A DNA stretch of 11,682 nucleotides, taken from Lentisphaeria bacterium. Lineage in GTDB: Bacteria > Verrucomicrobiota > Lentisphaeria > Oligosphaerales > Oligosphaeraceae. Shown in pieces: positions 8,101-11,682 of this stretch; within the stretch, counting starts at the first letter, position 1, and every line of letters starts with the position of its first letter. Location: positions 1-11,682 of the forward strand of contig JAEEXV010000256.1 in the NCBI GenBank assembly GCA_016287975.1. The letters run 5' to 3'. A program made the translations under genes and the position numbers. Under the pieces are notes generated by a model that did not search any database, was not told the DNA's origin, and saw only the letters and a program-made list of their open reading frames with translations.

Positions 8101-8582
8101 ACGGCAAAGGCCGCATCCTCTATACGCCCATTGAATTCGGCAACACCATCTGGATTCCCGAACAGAACATCGGCAAATCCCTCGCCGGCGTGCGCTACCC
8201 GGTCTGCGAATCCGCCGCCAATGCCCTCTACGACCTCGCCCTCGTCGGACAGAACACCTGGGATCCCGGTGACACCCCCGAGGCAGTCCTCACAGGCATC
8301 TTCGAGGTCGACGGCAAACTCGCCATCCACTTCCTCAACGCCACCGGATCCCATCTGAAGCCCGGCGAGACCATCCCCACCGCGATGAAGACGCCTGTCT
8401 TCCCGCCCCTCGCCAATGACATCACCTTCGCCGTCGCCCGTAAGGCCACCAAGGCCTACGCCGTCTCCCCCGACTATGACGGCAAACGCGCCCTCGAATG
8501 CAAGCCCCTCCCTGGCGGCAAGACCCAGATCCGCCTCCCCAAGGAGCTCCTGAAGGCATACACCATCGTGTACATCGAGTAG
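5154..8582 (+). CDS. Exported GH42-like/GHL6-like putative glycoside hydrolase, copy 2
   Basis: This 1142-residue protein is collinear with the one at 395-3826 and roughly two-thirds identical by eye. It has a signal peptide (residues 1-19, likely cut after Ala19), a beta-rich N-terminal region, and a TIM-barrel-like core with MLVMDHIDYSLL, GIMIDE (604-609) and GTEIMPRN (Glu718). It also has the cluster Cys618-x-Cys620-x2-Cys623, an amidotransferase-like domain (about 810-900) and a C-terminal beta domain. Glu609 is the candidate acid/base. At the expected beta-7 nucleophile position there is Leu752 (VYGLVYT), while copy 1 has Asn, so no Glu is conserved there. The ATG at 5154 begins the signal peptide; the leader is pyrimidine-rich (CACCTCACC before ATG) with no Shine-Dalgarno site. 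A good intrinsic terminator follows the stop. It probably arose by tandem duplication and now differs enough that substrate preference may have changed. Confidence 0.85.
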   Translation: MTSLKSISLLLLAAAMLTAQTFTLGNARNLQLQFRGQPAVTGEYTALFPTGGFPQGKTLEESVGEAKVYNSFGEKDGIKYRREVALRGGEAEITVQIAIPPYTRPDLDGQPGYQIRLPMALLKGARFTAITGRAYATREIHGRLAKGEYGALFQNSIRALYLSGDFGTLAIDCDPKGLNNHGDYGPNVVVGLWRVSIQGDDLVMGIGFRNASYGGECVAKAVIYEGTLADHDRRHSHRAESYYGDLLPERNYAFGKTRCGTQYTSVGATPYAPEAACGWLGDGKLRPLSYGETGALYSALASKADNTFRIARLRQGLHLFTVAASAGKAAVGPFDLSCNGQVQVKGVAVKPNHVTTVTFAAWVDDGIAEIGFHGKDWCVSTIGAQLLLGTHEDFSFRRGFWVSDQVPAPSVMYANDTYRAAPVFNVKVESFFRPRPGTETASKLKPFQYPSCHADFSGAEDWRWKYTITNLGPSNSGHFTEFLAPGYLERAIAEHKAKNAKLILINGMLARHNYPAHAERVRTAVKQTIELAHANGMLVMDHIDYSLLRNMDGGFRVLTQEMPILQMTIDTHMPTRGICIANPDYANRFFSNVEQAVREAKLDGIMIDELTYHGIRYCGCQYCREGFHRDTGWYLPVDETSPHLFDRESPLWRAWCRWRQKRLGDAWYAFKSRIKPLNPRFVSIGYSTHHGMIGNEASIGHGAVLEQSSRGWDFIGTEIMPRNIFAVYRSVHSLRKLKNFLRNSMDVPVYGLVYTASDQWDLLYFGWALNNLNGQITWPFVMREPLPGETDFRVFTPEKGDMDRQRARSASQTALLFSGVCRDWGAFLAYPPGPLGTSMLLNDRHFTHDFLSNVNLDAKRLAKYRVFIVNSAQSLADLEVAAMLAFAKNGGTLLLTARTGIKDGNANVRPEWAFAKAFGGLQPKFDKNIQFMKMELGGKTYAFDAPVMGIIMEGTVPEGVRAIGQVYAKNDPAARPLAYETRYGKGRILYTPIEFGNTIWIPEQNIGKSLAGVRYPVCESAANALYDLALVGQNTWDPGDTPEAVLTGIFEVDGKLAIHFLNATGSHLKPGETIPTAMKTPVFPPLANDITFAVARKATKAYAVSPDYDGKRALECKPLPGGKTQIRLPKELLKAYTIVYIE

Positions 8583-8589
8583 CCGGCTG

Positions 8590-8611
8590 AAAAGCCGAAC
8601 CCCGGCTTTTT
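8590..8611 (+). terminator. Intrinsic terminator after the second glycosidase-like gene
   Basis: AAAAGCCG (8590-8597) pairs perfectly with CGGCTTTT (8603-8610) around the loop AACCC, with a T-run at 8607-8611. The hairpin starts eight bases after the stop codon. The A-run/T-run symmetry fits a Rho-independent terminator, possibly bidirectional. Confidence 0.75.
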
Positions 8612-8649
8612 CCGGGCTTTCCGGATTTTCCGAATCTGTCCCGCGACAG
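8611..8649 (+). terminator. Two further short hairpins downstream of the terminator
   Basis: TCCGG (8611-8615) and CCGGA (8621-8625) form a 5-base stem followed by TTTT (8626-8629), like a short second terminator. CTGTC (8636-8640) and GACAG (8645-8649) form another 5-base stem with a 4-base loop. Together they may act as a tandem terminator or frame the promoter of the next gene. Short stems like these can arise by chance. Confidence 0.35.
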
Positions 8650-8695
8650 GCGCGAGCGTCCGGGAAGCCTGTAGCGCTTTGGAAAAGCACACCCC

Positions 8696-9412
8696 ATGAA
8701 AGCGACCCGCCCATTCACCCTTACAGAACTGCTGGCGATTCTTGTATGCCTCATCCTGTTGGCGCTATTTCTGCCGCGCCCCTGTGGTAAGGCCACCGAC
8801 AGATCACGCCTTATTTCCTGTTACGCTAACCTCAAGCAACTCGCCCTGTCCGCAACCATATATGTACAAGACTACAATGACACCTTCCCGCTCATCGCGC
8901 CGCATTACAGCCAGAAATACATCAATCTCGACTCCCCCGGTGACAGTTGGTACGGAATTCTCAATGTCTATGTCTCCAACGAAAGGTCCTTTGTGTGCCC
9001 GGCGGACAAGTTCCAATGCAATGCAAAGGACCTGATGGGGGACGACCAACGTTTTCAACTCTCCTACGGCTTCAACGCCGTCTGCGACGCGACCTCGGAA
9101 GCCTCCTACGGCACGTGGAGCAATGTCGCCCCGACACTGAAATGCGAAAACCCCGCCGCGACGCTGATGATCGGCGATGCGGGCAAAGTCCACGGCGTGC
9201 TGTATCCTTTCACCGGCGACAAGACGGAGGCGAGCGGCCATCTGGCCAGCCGCCACCGGATCAATAGATACGGTGGTTGTTTTCCCCCCTACACCCATAA
9301 GTTCAACGCCGCGTTCTTCGACGGTCATGCAGAATCCTTCACCGTCAACCAGACCAGCCTCGCCGATGGCTCCGGTAAAATCAAACTCGGCCTGACCAGC
9401 ACAGCATACTGA
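8696..9412 (+). CDS. Pseudopilin-like protein with prepilin N-terminal helix (DUF1559-like)
   Basis: This 238-residue protein starts MKATRPFTLTELL. The prepilin peptidase site would lie between Pro6 and Phe7, with the conserved Glu at mature position +5 (Glu11), followed by a single hydrophobic helix to about residue 27. The residue at -1 is Pro instead of the classical Gly. After the helix come Cys42 and NLKQ (45-48), IYVQDYNDTFP, FVCPAD (Cys101), LSYGFNAV and, near the C-terminus, FFDGHAES (Asp209-Gly210-His211). This order is typical of the large exported prepilin-like families of Planctomycetes, Verrucomicrobia and Lentisphaerae; their individual roles are unknown, though many lie next to carbohydrate-degradation genes. 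It sits between the glycosidase-like gene and the transporters. A weak GGAAAAG lies eight bases before the start. G+C is lower (about 50% in one sampled line). It is likely a membrane-anchored, periplasm-facing protein. Confidence 0.85.
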   Translation: MKATRPFTLTELLAILVCLILLALFLPRPCGKATDRSRLISCYANLKQLALSATIYVQDYNDTFPLIAPHYSQKYINLDSPGDSWYGILNVYVSNERSFVCPADKFQCNAKDLMGDDQRFQLSYGFNAVCDATSEASYGTWSNVAPTLKCENPAATLMIGDAGKVHGVLYPFTGDKTEASGHLASRHRINRYGGCFPPYTHKFNAAFFDGHAESFTVNQTSLADGSGKIKLGLTSTAY

Positions 9413-9450
9413 CCGCCATTTTCAAGCCCCCCTCTCGTTTTCGCCTCACC

Positions 9451-10728
9451 ATGGATTCTTCCTCCACATCCTCTCCCGCGACGCCCCGATCCCGCATCCT
9501 CGTCCTGCTCGGCCTGACCGTAGTCCTGTACTTCTTCGCGAACTTCCAGCGGACCGCCGTGCCGGGCGCCATCTTCTCGGAACTCCAGACCGAACTGGGC
9601 GTTTCTGCCTCGGCCATCACCGGCTTCGGCGCCGCGTTCATGTATGTGTACGCCGTCAGCCAGCTCTTCTCGGGCATGCTCGCCGACAAATACGGCGGCT
9701 ACCGCCTCATCGCCTTCGGCGGCGTCCTCTTCTGCCTCGGCTCCCTGCTCTTCCCGCTGCTGCACAACCTCTATCTGCTCTACGCCTGCCGCGTCATCGT
9801 CGGCATCGGCGCCAGTTCCATCTATCTGAGCATGGTCAAGGAGGTCCAGAAGGCCTTCCCCGACAACTTCGCCCCATGGCTCGGCGCCGCGATGTTCATC
9901 GGCTACGCAGGCGGCATGACCGCCAACGCCCCGTTCGTCGCCCTGGTGCACCACACCGGCTGGCGCAATGGGCTCCTCGGCGTGGGCATCGTGCTCCTCG
10001 CGGCCTGGCTCGCCTTCATCGTCTGCCGCCTGCGCGTCCGCCTGCCCCGCCCCACCGACGCGCGCTTCAGTTTCACCGCCTTCGCCCCCGCCGTCCGCAA
10101 ACGCCACAACTGGGCGCTGTTCCTGCTCATCGGCATCTCCTTCGCCGTCTTCTACGCCTTCCAGACGCTGGTCGGCAAGAAATTCCTGGAAGACTACTGC
10201 GGCATGTCCGCGCTCGGCGCAGGCGGCGTCTTCACCGCCACGGGCGCGCTCTCCGCCATCGCCAGTTTCGGCACCCCCGTCGCCTGCAAGCTCCTCGGCA
10301 ACCGACGCCGACCTTTCCTGCTGGTCATGGGCGCCAGTTCCCTCCTCTGCACCGCCGCAGGCCTCGGCGCACTCCTCGGCGGCTGCCGCGCCCCCTGGCT
10401 CTTCACCGCCATCTTCCTCATCCTCTCCCTCACCGCCAACATGACCGCCGTCTACCTCGCGCTCCTGAGCGAAACCAACGACCTGAAACTCCTCGGCGTC
10501 TGCACCAGTTTCGGCAACTTCCTCGCATACATGCTGGTCGCACTCCTCGGCAACGGCGCGGGACTCCTCATGGACGCATTCCCCGCCCGCATCGTGGACG
10601 GCGTCCGCATCTACTCCCCGCGCGCCTACGCCGCCGTCTTCACCCTCTTCACCGCCCTCGCCGCCGTCGGATTCCTCTGCTCCCTCGCCGTGCGCGAAAG
10701 CCGAGGGCGCCGCATCGAAGTCCCCTGA
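9451..10728 (+). CDS. MFS transporter, copy 1
   Basis: This 425-residue protein is an inner-membrane permease with about twelve hydrophobic segments and the usual MFS length. The loop between helices 2 and 3 carries the MFS signature motif A, seen as Gly75-x3-Asp79-Lys80-x-Gly82-Gly83-Tyr84-Arg85. Helix 1 ends with FQRTAVPG, where Arg34 may serve in substrate or ion coupling. A basic cytoplasmic loop (KRHNW region) joins the two six-helix halves. The ATG at 9451 follows a pyrimidine-rich leader ending CTCACC, without a Shine-Dalgarno site, 38 bases after the pseudopilin-like gene. A paralog follows after only nine bases, so the two are probably co-transcribed. Context suggests uptake of sugars or glycosidase products, but an anion or organic-acid substrate cannot be excluded. 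Confidence 0.85.
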   Translation: MDSSSTSSPATPRSRILVLLGLTVVLYFFANFQRTAVPGAIFSELQTELGVSASAITGFGAAFMYVYAVSQLFSGMLADKYGGYRLIAFGGVLFCLGSLLFPLLHNLYLLYACRVIVGIGASSIYLSMVKEVQKAFPDNFAPWLGAAMFIGYAGGMTANAPFVALVHHTGWRNGLLGVGIVLLAAWLAFIVCRLRVRLPRPTDARFSFTAFAPAVRKRHNWALFLLIGISFAVFYAFQTLVGKKFLEDYCGMSALGAGGVFTATGALSAIASFGTPVACKLLGNRRRPFLLVMGASSLLCTAAGLGALLGGCRAPWLFTAIFLILSLTANMTAVYLALLSETNDLKLLGVCTSFGNFLAYMLVALLGNGAGLLMDAFPARIVDGVRIYSPRAYAAVFTLFTALAAVGFLCSLAVRESRGRRIEVP

Positions 10729-10737
10729 CACACAGCC

Positions 10738-11682
10738 ATGTCCCCGTCCGTCCCCTCTCCGGCCGCCGCCTCGCGCCGCCGGATCCTCATCCTGCTGGCG
10801 CTCACCATCGGGCTCTATTTCTTCACGAACTTCCAGCGGACCGCCGTGCCAGGCGCGCTCTTCTCCGAGCTGCAGCAGGATCTCGGCGTCTCCGCCAAGG
10901 CCATCACCGGCTTCGGCGCCGCGTTCATGTACACCCTGGCCGTTAGCCAGCTCGTCGCGGGCATGATGGCGGACCAATACGGCTGCACCCGCATGGTCGC
11001 GGGCGGCGGCTCCTTCATCTGCCTCGGCGCGCTCCTCTTCCCGCTGATGCACAGCCTCCCGCTGCTCTATGCCAGCCGCATCCTCCTGAGCATCGGAACC
11101 GGCACCCTCTATGTCTGCCTCATCAAGGAGGTCCAGGAGGCCTTCCCCGACAACTTCGCCCCGTGGCTCGGCGCCTCCATGTTCATCGGCTACGCGGGCT
11201 GCATGGCCGCCAACGCCCCCTTCCTGCCCCTCGTGCACCGCATCGGCTGGCGTCCGGCCCTCCTGTGCATTGCGGGCGCGATGCTGGCGATCTGGCTCTG
11301 CGTGCTCATCCTTCGCCTCACGACCCGCCTGCCCCCGCCGGGGCGCGTCGACTTCAGCCCCAAAGCATTTCTTCCGGCCATGCGCAAACGCCACAACTGG
11401 GCGCTCTATCTGCTCATCGCCAACAATTTCGCCCTCTTCCAGGCCTTCCAGATCATGGTCGGCAAGAAGTTCCTGGAGGACTACTGCCGCGTCTCCGGCA
11501 TCGCCTCGGGATGGCTGCTAACCGTCACCGCCTTCCTTTCCGCCCTCGCCGCCTTCGGGATGCCCGTTTTAAGCCGATTCTGCGGCAACCGCCGCCGCCC
11601 CTTCATCCTCGCCTCGGGCGGCGGCAACCTCCTCTGCATGGGCGCCGTCCTCGTCGCCATCCTGACCGGCTGCCGCGCCGCC
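10738..11682 (+). CDS. MFS transporter, copy 2 (3' end beyond the window)
   Basis: An open frame runs from ATG 10738 to the window end, giving 315 residues without a stop. It aligns without gaps over at least the first 85 residues with the preceding transporter: FQRTAVPG with Arg34, the ITGFGAAFMY segment, FPDNFAPWLGA, the KRHNW linker, VGKKFLEDYC and GNRRRPF. Motif A is present but changed: Gly75-x3-Asp79-Gln80-x-Gly82-Cys83-x-Arg85, where copy 1 has Lys80 and Gly83. About eight of the expected twelve helices are inside the window. It begins nine bases after the stop of copy 1 and has no Shine-Dalgarno site, so translation may depend on coupling. The pair looks like a tandem duplication with divergence. 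The substrate is unknown. Confidence 0.85.
   Translation, partial: MSPSVPSPAAASRRRILILLALTIGLYFFTNFQRTAVPGALFSELQQDLGVSAKAITGFGAAFMYTLAVSQLVAGMMADQYGCTRMVAGGGSFICLGALLFPLMHSLPLLYASRILLSIGTGTLYVCLIKEVQEAFPDNFAPWLGASMFIGYAGCMAANAPFLPLVHRIGWRPALLCIAGAMLAIWLCVLILRLTTRLPPPGRVDFSPKAFLPAMRKRHNWALYLLIANNFALFQAFQIMVGKKFLEDYCRVSGIASGWLLTVTAFLSALAAFGMPVLSRFCGNRRRPFILASGGGNLLCMGAVLVAILTGCRAA

Noticed and set aside
9325..11394. Long open frame on the minus strand (689 codons) opposite the transporters
   Set aside because: It mirrors the transporter genes in their antisense frame; its Glu/Gly/Ala-rich composition is what GC-rich, C-ending codons produce on the opposite strand. It has no recognisable domain.
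1..11682. CRISPR array, tRNA, rRNA, transposase or integrase
   Set aside because: No regularly spaced repeats, no tRNA-like cloverleaf or rRNA segment, and no mobile-element protein motif noticed on either strand.

Overview
This is a GC-rich window (about 65-70% G+C in sampled coding lines) with every supported gene on the + strand. The best organism guess is a member of the Lentisphaerae (Victivallales-like) or the wider Planctomycetes-Verrucomicrobia group. The main reason is the pseudopilin-like gene at 8696-9412, which has the N-terminal FTL-x-E-LL helix, the C-x2-NLKQ segment, a CPAD segment and a C-terminal DGH motif seen in the very large prepilin-like families of those bacteria. Exported, paralogous glycosidase-like proteins and genes without Shine-Dalgarno sites fit the same guess. 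This assignment is inference; no rRNA or other marker gene is present.

Layout. Positions 1-394 are non-coding and contain palindromes, two of them just upstream of the first gene. Positions 395-3826 and 5154-8582 are two full-length, collinear paralogs (1143 and 1142 residues). Each has a signal peptide and a TIM-barrel-like core with a GH42-like acid/base and Cys-x-Cys-x2-Cys signature, followed by a glutamine-amidotransferase-like domain and a C-terminal beta domain. Between them lies a cassette of clearly lower G+C (about 48%). It holds a short remnant resembling the C-terminal end of a restriction-modification methylase or helicase subunit (4050-4217), followed one base later by an intact RhuM-family gene with a phospholipase-D-like C-terminal half (4219-5112). 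After the second glycosidase-like gene come a good intrinsic terminator, a pseudopilin-like gene (8696-9412), and two tandem paralogous MFS transporters (9451-10728 and 10738 to the window end, the latter cut off by the window).

How it may work together. The two exported glycosidase-like proteins would act on a carbohydrate outside the cytoplasm, and the two MFS permeases could import the products. Both the enzymes and the transporters are tandem duplicates, which suggests a specialised carbohydrate-use locus that grew by local duplication. The RhuM cassette looks foreign to this locus and is probably the leftover of a decayed defence island. No substrate can be named from sequence alone.

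Most notable points: the glycosidase pair keeps the GH42 acid/base glutamate and cysteine cluster with matching spacing, but I see no glutamate at the expected nucleophile strand. A decayed restriction-modification/RhuM cassette splits the tandem duplicates, and it carries the window's only clear Shine-Dalgarno site.
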